From positions 1 to 64,000 of IMG/VR virus record IMGVR_UViG_3300032252_000001: a stretch of 64,000 bases of DNA, one strand, 5' to 3'. The translations under genes and the position numbers were made by a program. Positions within the stretch are counted from its first letter, which is position 1. Each line of letters begins with the position of its first letter. Shown piece after piece: positions 21,281 through 31,400 of the stretch. The notes under the pieces were generated by a model. The model did no database searches. It saw only the letters and a list, made by a program, of their open reading frames with translations, and was not told the DNA's origin. This stretch comes from a virus.

Positions 21281-22254
21281 CTACCAACAAAACATGTAAG
21301 GCGAAAGCCAGCGCAACCGGCAAGCAGTGCAAGCGCAAGCCCGTTAAAGAGGGCTACTGCAAACAGCACTATGAACAGCTGCATCCGCAGACTAAAGAGC
21401 AGACGATTGTTGAGGCGGCGGCTGAGGCGGCGGCTGATGATTCCACAGAGAACTATCCGCTCGACACGACCGAGGCCACCAGCGGTGGTGACGTGTATCA
21501 GGTTGACCTGACTGCACACTCACCGGAGTTCCAGAAGTTCGAGATCGCCAAGCGCATCGCACACACGCTGGCCAACTCAAACCTCGTACCCGATGCCTAC
21601 CGTGGTCGAGCCAACGATTGTTTCGTAGCGATCAATATGGGTGCAGAGATCGGCCTTGAGCCGTTCTCAGCTATCCAGAGCATCGCTGTGATTGACGGAA
21701 AGCCCTGCCTGTATGGCGACGGTATGATTGGTGTTGTTCGCGCATCCCCCCTATGCGAATGGATCAAAGAGACGCTCTCCGATGATGGTAAAACTGCAAC
21801 GTGTGAGACCAAGCGCAAAGGCGAACCTCACACCGTGACGGCGACGTACTCTATGTCCGACGCGATGCAGGCAGGCATTGATTCCAAGTTCAACTGGAAG
21901 AAACACCCGAAGCGGATGCTACAGATGCGAGCGCGGTCGTACTGCTTACGTGACGCATATCCCGATCTGCTGAAGGGTCTGGGTGTCGTGGAAGAGATGG
22001 TGGACCACGAGGATACACCGCCACCAGTGAACAACTACGAGCTGCCTACGCCCCCACCACAAGCGCTGCCAGAAGGCGGCAAGGAAGAGCAGGTCACGCT
22101 GGCCATGGTAGAACGTGCAATGCACCAGTCCGACTCTATGGAAGAACTGCTGAAGGCTGCTGAGATGGCTAAGCAGCTTGGCCAGATGGATCAGGGCACG
22201 GCTCGCATCACCTACTCGAAGATGCGCAAGGTACTGCTTGAGGATGCGTCATGA
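21277..22254 (+). CDS. RecT-family annealing recombinase with N-terminal zinc-finger-like motif
   Basis: A 325-residue protein. Residues 7-32 read CKAKASATGKQCKRKPVKEG then YCKQHYEQL, a C-x(n)-C-x(n)-C-x(n)-H knuckle found in other phage proteins. A Thr/Asp-rich linker leads to the RecT core (about 85-235): DAYRGRANDCFVAINMGAEI, AVIDGKPCLYGDGMIGVVRA and MLQMRARSYCLRDAYPDLLK. RecT promotes annealing of single strands after exonuclease digestion. A C-terminal proline-rich linker and helical domain follow. The fused zinc knuckle is atypical of lambda-like RecT and may target DNA. Confidence 0.85.
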   Translation: MTTNKTCKAKASATGKQCKRKPVKEGYCKQHYEQLHPQTKEQTIVEAAAEAAADDSTENYPLDTTEATSGGDVYQVDLTAHSPEFQKFEIAKRIAHTLANSNLVPDAYRGRANDCFVAINMGAEIGLEPFSAIQSIAVIDGKPCLYGDGMIGVVRASPLCEWIKETLSDDGKTATCETKRKGEPHTVTATYSMSDAMQAGIDSKFNWKKHPKRMLQMRARSYCLRDAYPDLLKGLGVVEEMVDHEDTPPPVNNYELPTPPPQALPEGGKEEQVTLAMVERAMHQSDSMEELLKAAEMAKQLGQMDQGTARITYSKMRKVLLEDAS

Positions 22255-22499
22255 CTGGGAACTTTGAAGTACTCACAGATGAGCAAATGAGAATCTTCAA
22301 ATCATGCAGTGACGAAATCACTCGGCTGCGCAAGCTGGTACTCATGGGCAAGCGCGTTGTCGATGACTTCCTGCCAAACATTGGCAACTGCGCCCTGCAA
22401 AACTATGGCGAGCTGAATGAGTTCATGATCCTCGCTGGTCAGGAAGAGGAAAAGACAACGGAGATTGGACATGAAGGTCCGACTAAAACGAAAGATTAA
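22251..22499 (+). CDS. Hypothetical protein downstream of RecT
   Basis: An 82-residue acidic protein, overlapping RecT by 4 nt. It starts MTGNFEVLTDEQMRIFKSCS and is helical with Glu/Lys-rich end. It overlaps the next gene by 29 nt. No motif is recognised; it is probably a recombination or SSB-associated accessory. Confidence 0.5.
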   Translation: MTGNFEVLTDEQMRIFKSCSDEITRLRKLVLMGKRVVDDFLPNIGNCALQNYGELNEFMILAGQEEEKTTEIGHEGPTKTKD

Positions 22500-22632
22500 G
22501 TGCTTCTTTGGGCTTCATGCCCCGGACACGATCTACACGCAGGGCGACCACCTTGTGCAACGGTGCCTGTACTGCGACAAGATCGTGGTCCGGGTTGAAA
22601 ATAAACAACGAAAGATTCGGAGAATCCAGTAA
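22471..22632 (+). CDS. Small basic zinc-ribbon-like protein
   Basis: A 53-residue protein with a GGAGATTGGAC site. It is Lys/Arg-rich with C11, C32 and C35 (KCFFGLHAPDTIY, RCLYCDKIVV), the pattern of DUF1660-like small phage zinc proteins (one Cys/His pair, then CxxC). It overlaps the upstream gene and ends at TAATG with ssb. It may bind nucleic acid. Confidence 0.6.
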   Translation: MKVRLKRKIKCFFGLHAPDTIYTQGDHLVQRCLYCDKIVVRVENKQRKIRRIQ

Positions 22633-23048
22633 TGAGAGGCATCAACAAAGTTATTCTGATTGGCAATCTGGGCCAAGACCCAGACATGAAATACATGCCA
22701 GACGGCACAGCGCTCTGCACGTTTTCTGTAGCGTGTAATGAGAGCTGGAAAGACAAATCTACCGGGGAGATGAAAGAGCGAACCGAGTGGGTGAACGTCG
22801 ATGTCTGGGGTAATAACGCTGAAGCCTGCGGCAAGTTTCTTAGCAAGGGCAAGTCATGCTATGTCGAAGGCAGCTTGCGCACGGACAAGTGGCAGGACAA
22901 AGAAGGCAACGACCGTTACACGACCAAGGTAAAAGCCAACACCGTCATGTTCCTTGGTGGCGGGAAAGGTCAGGGTCAAGAGCCAAACCAGCCGACACCC
23001 AAGAGGGACGAGCCTCAGCCAGACTTTGACGACGACATTCCATTCTAG
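22632..23048 (+). CDS. ssb: Single-stranded DNA-binding protein
   Basis: A 138-residue protein. MRGINKVILIGNLGQDPDMK is the SSB N-terminus. ERTEWVNVDVWGNNAEACGK and YVEGSLRTDKWQDKEGNDRY follow the OB-fold pattern, and the acidic tail DDDIPF is the canonical protein-interaction tip. It coats single-stranded DNA and recruits recombination and replication proteins, here probably the exonuclease, RecT-like protein and helicase. It is the last strongly conserved gene before the operator at 23052. Confidence 0.95.
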   Translation: MRGINKVILIGNLGQDPDMKYMPDGTALCTFSVACNESWKDKSTGEMKERTEWVNVDVWGNNAEACGKFLSKGKSCYVEGSLRTDKWQDKEGNDRYTTKVKANTVMFLGGGKGQGQEPNQPTPKRDEPQPDFDDDIPF

Positions 23049-23051
23049 GGC

Positions 23052-23103
23052 ATCACACCGGGTGATAATAAATTACCACTCAGTGTGAAAAGTGTGTTAT
23101 AAT
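23052..23103 (+). promoter_or_regulatory. Promoter with tandem operator pair
   Basis: TATAAT (23098-23103) is a perfect -10. ACCACT, 17 nt upstream (23075-23080), is the only candidate -35 and lies inside dyad TTACCAC-TCA-GTGTGAA (23073-23089). Dyad ATCACAC-CGG-GTGATAA (23052-23068) is 21 bp upstream. A bound protein could substitute for the weak -35 as an activator or block it as a repressor. Confidence 0.7.
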
Positions 23104-23140
23104 GTCTTCATCCCAAAGGGATTTTTTCTTGGAGAAGACA

Positions 23141-23413
23141 ATGGAATTTCAGCTAAAATCATACAAAACAGAGCATGGCATCAAGACCGTTTTGGTTGGA
23201 GAACCGGGACGTAAGCTGCTACCGATATTGATGATGGACAACGGGCTGGTGCTGAGGAAGGTGCCAAAGACAGAAGAGCGCTACTTGTCTGAAGTTGTCG
23301 AAGACAAGAAGCGCCGCAGCCTAATGCCAGTCCTTAATCAGTTTGCCTCATACGGCAAGCGCAATGGATCGAGCAAAGCCGCGAAACAATTCATCAGGCA
23401 GTGCCGGTCATAA
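23141..23413 (+). CDS. Hypothetical early protein
   Basis: A 90-residue protein from ATG 23141 (GGAGAAGACA site), just downstream of the TATAAT promoter. The sequence is basic (MEFQLKSYKTEHGIKTVLVG, then a Lys/Arg-rich helix, SEVVEDKKRRSLMPVLNQFA). It could be nucleic-acid binding. The family is not recognised. Confidence 0.6.
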   Translation: MEFQLKSYKTEHGIKTVLVGEPGRKLLPILMMDNGLVLRKVPKTEERYLSEVVEDKKRRSLMPVLNQFASYGKRNGSSKAAKQFIRQCRS

Positions 23414-23435
23414 CAATAGCCAACAAAGGTGCTGT

Positions 23436-23615
23436 ATGGCTGACTTCATTCACATGAGCAATATCATTCAGGGCGAAGTGATCCGCATCAGGGAGCGCCG
23501 CCCTCTTGACCAGCAATACGACGATCTGAGCGCTCTTGAGTCTTTCCTGAGAGATCAGGCACAAGCTGTACTGCTGGAAAAGATCAGGGTCAAAGACCTC
23601 ACACGAGATACCTGA
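23436..23615 (+). CDS. Hypothetical small protein
   Basis: A 59-residue protein from ATG 23436 behind AAAGGTG. It starts MADFIHMSNIIQGEVIRIRE and is charged and helical. It ends directly at the next operator pair. The family is unknown. Confidence 0.5.
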   Translation: MADFIHMSNIIQGEVIRIRERRPLDQQYDDLSALESFLRDQAQAVLLEKIRVKDLTRDT

Positions 23616-23653
23616 TCACTTGACACTGGTAAAACTTTCACACACAGTGTGAA
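23616..23653 (+). promoter_or_regulatory. Operator-like pair with perfect dyad
   Basis: TTCACAC-ACA-GTGTGAA (23637-23653) has perfectly complementary 7-bp arms, the best dyad in the set. The partner 21 bp upstream (23616-23632) is poor. TTGACA (23620-23625) is a consensus -35, but no -10 stands at 16-18 nt. It lies just before the last rightward gene. Confidence 0.55.
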
Positions 23654-23654
23654 T

Positions 23655-23840
23655 ATGAACACGCGGTATGTGAAAACTTTAGCTGCAACTGAGAAGGTCG
23701 TGCATGTCGCGTACCGGTGCGGGTGTGTGTGTACGTTTCACGTGGAACGAAATCACATGCCACGAACACAGTGCGCTACTCATGGGGATGGTCAAGCCAG
23801 CTTCACTGAGGAATATCAGCGTCGGCCTGTGGCTGCGTAA
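23655..23840 (+). CDS. Small cysteine-rich protein, 61 residues
   Basis: Starts at ATG 23655 immediately after the perfect dyad. RCGCVCTFHVERNHMPRTQC and ATH give a C-x-C-x-C...H...C-x-x-H cluster that could bind zinc. Its 3' end overlaps the convergent spanin gene by 38 nt. No ribosome binding site is visible because the operator occupies the leader, so expression is uncertain. Confidence 0.4.
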   Translation: MNTRYVKTLAATEKVVHVAYRCGCVCTFHVERNHMPRTQCATHGDGQASFTEEYQRRPVAA

Positions 23841-24141
23841 GTTCTTTTGACTTCGCCCTATCAGCGTTCGCAGTATCCAAGCTGTCGAACAGGGCGAAAA
23901 CCAAGTCAAACACGTCATCCACGGTAAATTGATCTGGCAATGCGGGTGGGTATGGAAGGGGGTTTGTCAGTGTTTCAGGGAGAGGCTTAGTCACCTCAAC
24001 CTGCTCAACTACCGTCTGTGTCTTCGTTATTACTCTCACCTCTGGACCGCTGCCGCAGCTGGTCAGCAGTATTAGGACAGAAACGGTGGACATCCAGAGC
24101 AGCAAGCTCAGCGCAGTCCTGATTATCAGCTTGTTCATCAT
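23803..24141 (-). CDS. Rz1-like outer-membrane spanin lipoprotein
   Basis: A 112-residue protein starting MMNK at 24141, inside the Rz-like reading frame. The signal has a basic start, a hydrophobic core and lipobox LLTSC with Cys29 as the lipidated residue. The mature part has a proline-rich stretch (PLPETLTNPLPYPPALP), typical of o-spanins. It links to the i-spanin across the periplasm to fuse inner and outer membranes in the last step of lysis. The overlap with Rz in another frame is the classic arrangement. It implies a Gram-negative host. Confidence 0.85.
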   Translation of the reverse strand: MMNKLIIRTALSLLLWMSTVSVLILLTSCGSGPEVRVITKTQTVVEQVEVTKPLPETLTNPLPYPPALPDQFTVDDVFDLVFALFDSLDTANADRAKSKELTQPQADADIPQ

Positions 24142-24445
24142 CTCGTATTTCCCGTAGTCGGTCAGCCTCTGCACGTGCCCTCAGCAGCTCCTGCTCACGC
24201 TCAGTCAGGATTCTCTCACGCTCTGCGGCATCCGCTCGCCTTTCTTCTACCATCGTCGCTATGCGGCTCTCAAGAGCTGTGATGGTGTCTGCGTTGGAGC
24301 TATTGGCATCGACACACTCCAGCGTCTCAGATGCCTGCCTCTCCAGCTTAACCTCAAGCTCTCCGTTGCGCTCCAGCGCCCCCTTGAGCATCAGGCCCAG
24401 CACGGCGATGATTGCTGCACCGCCACCAAGGATATATGGATTCAT
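24005..24445 (-). CDS. Rz-like inner-membrane spanin
   Basis: A 146-residue protein. Residues 3-24 form one N-terminal membrane helix (YILGGGAAIIAVLGLMLKGA), followed by a long periplasmic coiled coil (about 25-115, e.g. ERERILTEREQELLRARAEA) and a Cys-containing C-terminus. This is the i-spanin design. Its gene contains the Rz1 start in a different frame, and its ATG overlaps the upstream stop. It works after holin and endolysin have acted. Confidence 0.85.
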   Translation of the reverse strand: MNPYILGGGAAIIAVLGLMLKGALERNGELEVKLERQASETLECVDANSSNADTITALESRIATMVEERRADAAERERILTEREQELLRARAEADRLREIRDDEQADNQDCAELAALDVHRFCPNTADQLRQRSRGESNNEDTDGS

Positions 24446-24705
24446 TCGTCGTGTAACTCCAGCTGCTTTCTCAGTGCGGCCAGCTCGCGCTCAACCGCCG
24501 ACAAACGACTGTCGATATTCGACAGCTTCAATCGATCTGCCTGACGAGTCTGGCGCATAAAGCTGATCTCAGCTTTCAGCTCAGCAATAGCAACAGCCGT
24601 CTGCTGCGTAGTGCTGCCAACCCAGACCAATAATGCGGTCACAAGCAAGGCCAGCACAGTTTGCGTGTGGCGCTCCCATGTTACCTTGTCCCTACCATCT
24701 GTCAC
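24442..24705 (-). CDS. Putative holin, one membrane helix
   Basis: An 87-residue protein with one TM (about 16-36, TVLALLVTALLVWVGSTTQQ), a basic N-terminus and a long charged coiled-coil tail with hydrophobic heptads (ELKAEISFMRQTRQADRLKL). Small single-TM proteins in this place between endolysin and Rz are often class III holins or their regulators. Overlaps of 4 nt on both sides put it firmly in the lysis operon. Confidence 0.65.
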   Translation of the reverse strand: MTDGRDKVTWERHTQTVLALLVTALLVWVGSTTQQTAVAIAELKAEISFMRQTRQADRLKLSNIDSRLSAVERELAALRKQLELHDE

Positions 24706-24992
24706 TTACCACCGTCCTTGTCAGGCTGCCCCCAGTAGCTCTCGACCAGCTCTTTCAGAACCTTCGTTAATATACCAAGGATGATCGCCGGGAATCCTGC
24801 AATCGCCCCTGCTGCGACTGAGCCAACAATTGGGTCCTGCGGCAGCACATTCCAATCAAACGCAATGAACCACGTCACTACGAACTTCCACGCATAAATG
24901 AAGAACGTGAAATACGTCACCAGAACAATACGCGGCACCACGCGGTACGCATTGATCATCTCCGCGTAGAAGCGACAGCGCTGCTCGTTCAT
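24702..24992 (-). CDS. Putative holin, two membrane helices
   Basis: A 96-residue protein with two hydrophobic segments (about 18-42, VPRIVLVTYFTFFIYAWKFV; and 55-75, VGSVAAGAIAGFPAIILGIL) separated by a short loop, and a charged C-terminus ending KDGGK. The topology is that of a class II holin, which forms holes that release the endolysin or depolarise the membrane. It overlaps endolysin and the next gene by 4 nt each. Which of the two small membrane genes is the effector holin cannot be decided from sequence. Confidence 0.7.
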   Translation of the reverse strand: MNEQRCRFYAEMINAYRVVPRIVLVTYFTFFIYAWKFVVTWFIAFDWNVLPQDPIVGSVAAGAIAGFPAIILGILTKVLKELVESYWGQPDKDGGK

Positions 24993-25426
24993 TGAAACGG
25001 CCCCTTGTACTCGAAGTGGGGCAGGTCATCGAAGTTCTGGTCATCGAGGATGATCTGGTCCTCATCCCAGTTACCGCCCCAGCGGATGTCGAAGCCAAGC
25101 GTGCGACCGATACCGATCACCAGCCCAGCCATGTAGATGAAACGCTTCGCGTCGTTCCAGTCAATCGGGTAAGGCGCTACGTCTACCGCAGTGGATAGCC
25201 AGTCTTCCATCTCGTTACCAGCACGATCATGCGGTGGGTTGTGCTTCGACTCACCCGGCCCGACCTTCGTCTTGCCCTGCCGTAGCAGCTCAGCCTGACG
25301 CTCCCATGAGCGGCGACCTTCGAGGATCGAGATATCGAACTCCTTGACCACGATCTCCATGACCTTCACCAGCTCAGGACATACAGTGTCCAGCTGCGCT
25401 CGTGAGTCTGTTCCAAATGACGGCAT
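24989..25426 (-). CDS. Endolysin, M15-type peptidase
   Basis: A 145-residue protein. S60-K-H62, A-V-D82-V-A-P and DLPHFEY (H137) match the SxHxxGxAxD...H zinc site of M15 D-Ala-D-Ala / L-Ala-D-Glu endopeptidases, with a longer insertion than usual between the His and Asp (about 19 residues). The C-terminal GFDIRWGGNWD...LPHFEY is typical of phage M15 endolysins. It cleaves peptidoglycan peptide cross-links. No signal peptide is present, so it needs a holin. The ATG overlaps the stop of the giant gene (TAATG). Confidence 0.85.
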   Translation of the reverse strand: MPSFGTDSRAQLDTVCPELVKVMEIVVKEFDISILEGRRSWERQAELLRQGKTKVGPGESKHNPPHDRAGNEMEDWLSTAVDVAPYPIDWNDAKRFIYMAGLVIGIGRTLGFDIRWGGNWDEDQIILDDQNFDDLPHFEYKGPFQ

Positions 25427-28400
25427 TAGGCTTGCTCCCTCGGTTTATAGTTTGCTGCCTTGGATAAACGATCCAGTTGAGCCGGTGACAGATTATTCAC
25501 GCCAGCCAACAGCTCGCTCGTCTGCGGTGCCCTTACGCGCAGCTCTTCATTAGCCTCTGGCGATGTCGAGTTGTAGTTATCAATCAACGTATCGATATTG
25601 TTCGATTGAGGCTTGTCGTCTTTGTTCGCGGCTGGCCTGTTCTCATAGGCTTCCTTAAATATCTCGTTCTTGTCCAGCTGCAACTCGTCAAGCTCTTTGC
25701 GCTTTTGCTTCCGATTCTTATCGGGGTCCATGCGAACTTCTCTAATCTCCTTGTTGATGCCAGAGATTTCACGCTTGTAAGACTCAAGCTCTTTTGCACG
25801 ATCAACGTAATCGCCGTAGTACTCTTCCAATTCATCAAACCGTGGATCATCTTCACCACGTTTTGCCTTGTTCATCGAGCCAAGAATCTCAACAGCGGTA
25901 TTCGCCTCGCGATAGAACTCTTCCTCGTAGCGGGTACGTCGCGGCCTGTCACCACGGTAGATGCGGCCCAGTACCGGAAGATCGGATAAATCCCAATCAG
26001 GCGCAACCGGATAGTCCATAAGGTGGCGCATACCAACGTCTGAGATATTCAAAAGCATCCGTCCTATCGTTCCGGTGTAGCCGTTCCACGCATGTTCCAG
26101 CTGCTTCGGTGACTTGATGTCTCCGTACCACTTGGTATTAACGCCCTCGGGGAAGAGTGCAGACAGCGCCCGCATCGTTTCACTGGTGTAGACCGAATGA
26201 CGATCTTCCGGCAGCATGTTCCGTTCATACGGAGACTCGATGCTGCGCTTGCGGAAGAAGTCGTAGTTCGCTGCGATCTCTATTGCAGGCTTTGCAATCT
26301 GAGGTATTGGGTTCATGTTGAATGTCTCCAACATCATGTGCCCAAGCCTGCGCATCAGGAACTTGCCAGCGTCTGTCTCATCGCTATAGATCGCTTCCAT
26401 GATCCGCTCTGGCAGCGTATTGAAGATGGCACCCACCTCGAATCCCTTCGGCAAACGGAAGTGCTGATCGCCTATCCACCAGTGGAAGTATGCGTCTTTG
26501 TCCCAGTCTTCCAGCTCATCGTAACGCGGGTCGTCGCGGTAACGCAGCCACAGCGCTATACCTGCGACACCAATCAACATACCCTTCGCAAAGAATGCTT
26601 TGGGGTTCTCCGCAGCACCTCGACCAAGCCTGTGCAGGCCCTGCAATCGAGCGCCCATAAACGGTACTGTCTGAATCAACAGCTGGATTGCTGCCGAATC
26701 ACCGCTCATCGAAAAGTCCATGATGTCTTTGGCTTCGTAAAGCGCTTCCAAGTCTGACTTGCCAGCAGCCTTCGCTGCCTGATAAATAGCAATGCGGTTA
26801 GCGTTCTCTGTTGCAGACCCAAGCCGCTTCCATGCGTTGAGCATCTTGCGCGGCGTATTCAAAAGCGTCTTCTGGAAACCCGCATCTTTCATCTTCGACT
26901 GGATGTACTTATGCGTTGACTTCGGGTCGCCCTGATTGATCAGGCCAGACTCAAATGCTGCGCCAGACGCAACCATTGCCTTGTACGTGTCACCCTCAGT
27001 AATTGCTTCCTTGAACCCTTTCACACCACTCACCATCGGGACGAAATGGTCTCGGCTCAGAACGTACGCTGACATGGAGTCACGAATGTAGTTCGCCAGC
27101 ATGAAGCCGGGATCGAGGGTAATGGATGCCGTCAAGAAACGCTTGCTGAAGCGAGCTGGTTTCATTATGGGGTTTAGCCAAGCCCCGAAGGCTTCCATAT
27201 TGACAGCAGCCAACGACCTAAATAGCAGCTCATCTTCTGTGCGGTAATACTCTTTCTTGCCGTCACGGAGTATCGAGATAACGCCAGCACCCACATCCGG
27301 CACCGCCGAGAACATGGTTTGCAAACCAAGCTGAACCTGTTCCTCAAGGTCGTCCAGATTCATCTCGTTTCGAGCCAGCACCCTCCTGATGTCTTCCATA
27401 TCGACAGGTGGCTGATTGATCTTCTCTTGCCGCATCAGGCCAGTCGGCACCAGCGTATCAACCACATTCCTTGCGGCGTTGTTCTTTATCGACGCATCCA
27501 TCAAGTTGGTAGCATTTATAAAAATGTTATGAACCAAGTCGCCAACATTCTGGGTGCCACCCTTGAGGTGCTTAGCAGCAGGCGAGTTCTGGTTTGCAAC
27601 ACCGTTTGTTTTTGCGAGCGGCCCCACAAGACGGTCATCAGCGATACGATAAAACGGAATGTAGTCGGCCTCTTCCCATAGCGGTCGTGTTTCTGGGTTG
27701 ATAACGCCAGCTTCTTCTGCGAAGTCCAACATCTTTTTGTTGAAGTCAGCATAGTCTTCAGCAACCTGTTGGAACGATGGGAAGTCATCGCCAAACTTTA
27801 TTAGCTCTTTAATATCAGCGGGAGTGAAGTTGCGCTCACGCCCAGCATTGATCAGCCGTTTGATGGCTGTGTTCACATTAACTGGAAGGCCGTTCGCAGG
27901 TTCACGTTCCTCTGCAATCTGTGCTTCGGTTTTTCGTAACGAGTCCTTGGCAAGCTGGTCCTCGAAAGCCTCTTCGGCCTGCATCTTCGAGAGGCCCTCG
28001 GACTTCATTCGGCTTTTAACCCATTCTTTTCTTGTGTTCCATGAGGCACCAACCAGAGACTCTTCTGTCTCAGCAAACTGATCCACCTTGGTGGCATCAG
28101 CCAACAGGTTGAATAGACGCTCATTAGCATCAGCGCCCGGATAGTCACCAGCAGCACGATCCAAGATCGCCTTGTCATTTGCCCCAAGTTTCTCGTAGCC
28201 CTCCATCAAAAGACGCTTTGCTCGAACACCGGCCATGTACCCGGCCCAGTAGTCAACATGATCAGCAACAGGCTCAAGAATCTTCAGTAGACCACGGCCC
28301 TCATTAGTAACGACACCGTTACTCCACACCGGATGACCGTACTCAAACACCCCTTTCATAATGGCATCGAGACCGGTGGTCAGCCGCATCAGCTTGTAGC

Positions 28401-31400
28401 CTTCGCTTGACGAGCCTGTCATATTCAGCGCATACAGAACTCCGTAGAATCTATCGAAGATGCTAATGTTCATGCTGGCTTTCCATGTTCTGCGCCAGTC
28501 ATTGAACCTATCCAAGAGACTTGGCTCTTTCGCGCCGATCTTCGACAGTGCGCTCTTCAGCTGCTTGTTGCTATTGACCTGATACTTGACACCAAGGAAG
28601 GGGTTTTGTGGGCGAGAGTGGGCCTTGCGAATCTCGTCATTAAGCGTGATTTGCATTACCTTGACACGGCCATCGGTATCGGTTGACTGCGCTTCGAGCC
28701 AAGATCGAAGGTGAGTCTCTGCTCTCTCGCGACTTGAAAACACCGTTGGTATGACAACACCGTTGTCTGAGTTCACAATGAACCCATAGTTTTCACCAGT
28801 GATCTCATCTATCTTGATGTTTGGGTATTGATCGGTAACGGTCGCTGGAACGGTGTACGTTATCCTGCCACCACCGGCATACATGACATCAAGCTCTTTT
28901 GTCTTTGTGACCTTTGCCCAGCCCTCTTCTATTTTTAGGCCAAACCGTTTCAGGTAACCATTCATTCGCGCCGGAAGCACCATGTCATAGTTGGCCCTGC
29001 CGCCCTCGTAGCTTGGGCGAGCAAAGGTGTGCTGGTAATGGCTTGGAGAGGCATGGTCATATCTATACGCTGGGCTTCCTGCGTAATAGGTCTTGTTAAA
29101 CTGGATTGGCCCACCAACGTCCTCTGCGGTAACGGTGCCGCTTGGCGTTGATTCACCCCCCAGCGTTTTATCACCGTCGTATATTTTTTGCCTGACCTTG
29201 TTTGCCTCTTCCTCACTGGCGGCTATCTCAAGGATATTCCCTTCCGTGTCATGAACCAGCCAGCTTTCAAGTAGCTGCTGCTGGTTGCCAGACCACTTGG
29301 TCTTGGAGATGAGTAGCGTTTTATTGCTTGCGGCCTGACCCGAGGTGCGCAGCTTGGTTGCTATAGCCTCAGCTACATCGCGGCCAACCTGTCGCGCCAA
29401 AGAGGGAGAAAAGTAACCCTCATTCTCATTCTCGATTACATCTGGCATGTTGCGATCAGGGTTGAGTGGCAGCAACCTGTCTTCAGTTATATCAATCCAA
29501 AGTGGGTCTTGAAACGTGTCGGCCTTCATAATTATGATGTCGCGCTTTTGGCCACGAATACTTTTTTGAACCAGCTCAAACTTCGCTTCATTGGCTGAGT
29601 GAACAAAGTACGCAGAGTTTGATGCGGTACGTCCATACCCACCGCGAGAGCCTGACTCAGAACCCGGTGCCAAATGAATACGCGCATAACCGTTCCGAAC
29701 GGCCTCTGTGATTGCCCACAGCATCTGTGCTGTGCGCCACTGCTCGTTTTTCTCTATCAGGTGCTGTTTCTGATAACCGCTTCGTTTATGTGAGTCAATG
29801 ATGCGCAGGAAGGCGGCTTCCATGTCGTCAAACTCACCGGACTGCATGATCGCATCAATGCCATCAAGCGCAGCATCGAACTTCTTGGAATCTTCGGCAA
29901 CGCCTCTTTTCTTTCTTTCTTCCAGCTCGTCCAGCTCTTTTTGAATCTCCTTACTCGCATCACGTGTAATTCCAAAGCTGCGATTATCTGGGAAGACCTC
30001 ACCAGCGGCTGAGTCAACATCATAATGACTGCCATAGTAATCATAGAGGTAAGCACCAAAGCCGGTGGTCATCCTCGACCAGCTAAAAACATACAGAGCT
30101 TGTCCGTAGTCGCCAGTATCTTCATCAAGAACCTCGTACCAACGCCACCTTGAGCCAAGTTTTTCTTTCACTATTGCCATTGGGCGATAGTCATTCGGCA
30201 GACCATCGCTGCCGAAATTTATTGGAACCCTGAAAGTAAAGACTCCGGGTGATGAGTCATTCCACGATTCGGCATAGCGCTCATACCACTGCGGTGTTGG
30301 TGTGTCTTCGCTACCACCTTCCTCTTCGTATGATCGCTTTTCAGCAGGCGTAGAGTTTGCCCATATATCAGCCCAGTCACGCTTCACATATTCTGCAAAG
30401 CTCTCAACCCCGTACTTCTCCATAACAGCCAGAGATTCCGCAACAGATAAGCCATTGGCTCGTTCATCATTCTTATGCTGGAACGGCTCATTCGGGTCGT
30501 CGGATACACGAAGATGCGCTGCCTGTATATTTAGTTCGTTACGCCAAACTGACATCCGGTCGCGCTCATAACTGAAGCGCTGACTAAGCTGCTCTCTTTT
30601 CTGGACAATCTTGTTTTCGACCTCCTGCAAGTTTGACTCAGTGGTCTTGGCCCTCATGAGCTTTTTCAGCTCTGGCAAGAAGTCAGCCTCGAACGCCTCC
30701 AGCATTTCATCTGTGCCATAACCCATAACCGACGCTTCGCCAGTGCCGCTTGCATACTCGACACGTGCCGAGAACTGCCTTGCCCATGGGTTAGCTGCAA
30801 AAAGTTTTATCTGATTCCAGATCATCGACGGTTCGATGGCTCGGCCCAAGCTATCAGTCAGGCGACTAGCTATATCATTGACATCAAGTCTAACTGTTTT
30901 TACTTTTTGCTTGGAGATTTCATCAAACCTCTCATTGACCCTTCTCTCGATCTCAAGAGGGTCAAGGCCAGCAAAGTTTTTCAGGAATGTTGAAAGGCTG
31001 CGCTTTGCCAAATCAGGCATGAACGGAATGCGATGACCGGGCATATTGTTTGAATCAGGACCGCCCAGCTCATTCGAGGTATGAAGTCGGTTCTTTGAAA
31101 TCACACCATTTTGGTACGCATCATAAATGTTGTAGCCGCCAGTCCTGAGCTTTTCAATATTCTGTTTGAAATCCGTTCTGTTTGACCAGTTCAAAACCTG
31201 ATCAGCGCGAGATCGGCCAGCCGTCAGAAGCCTGCCAAGAATATTATTCATTGCTCGATTGTCATTCCACTCGAACATTCTGGCATCGCCAATGAACCCC
31301 ATTTTCAGTGGAGATGCCTGAGCAACACGATCCCTCCTTAAGTCATCTTGGTCCTGCTGTGGCTGCTCATTATATGAGGCATAATTCAAAAGACCGTCGT

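Noticed and set aside
30700-30900. D-S-L-G-R in the giant protein as a possible DxxGR motif of single-subunit RNA polymerase
   Set aside because: No motif A, B (R-x3-K-x7-YG) or C (H-D-S) was found in order, so a virion RNA polymerase cannot be supported.
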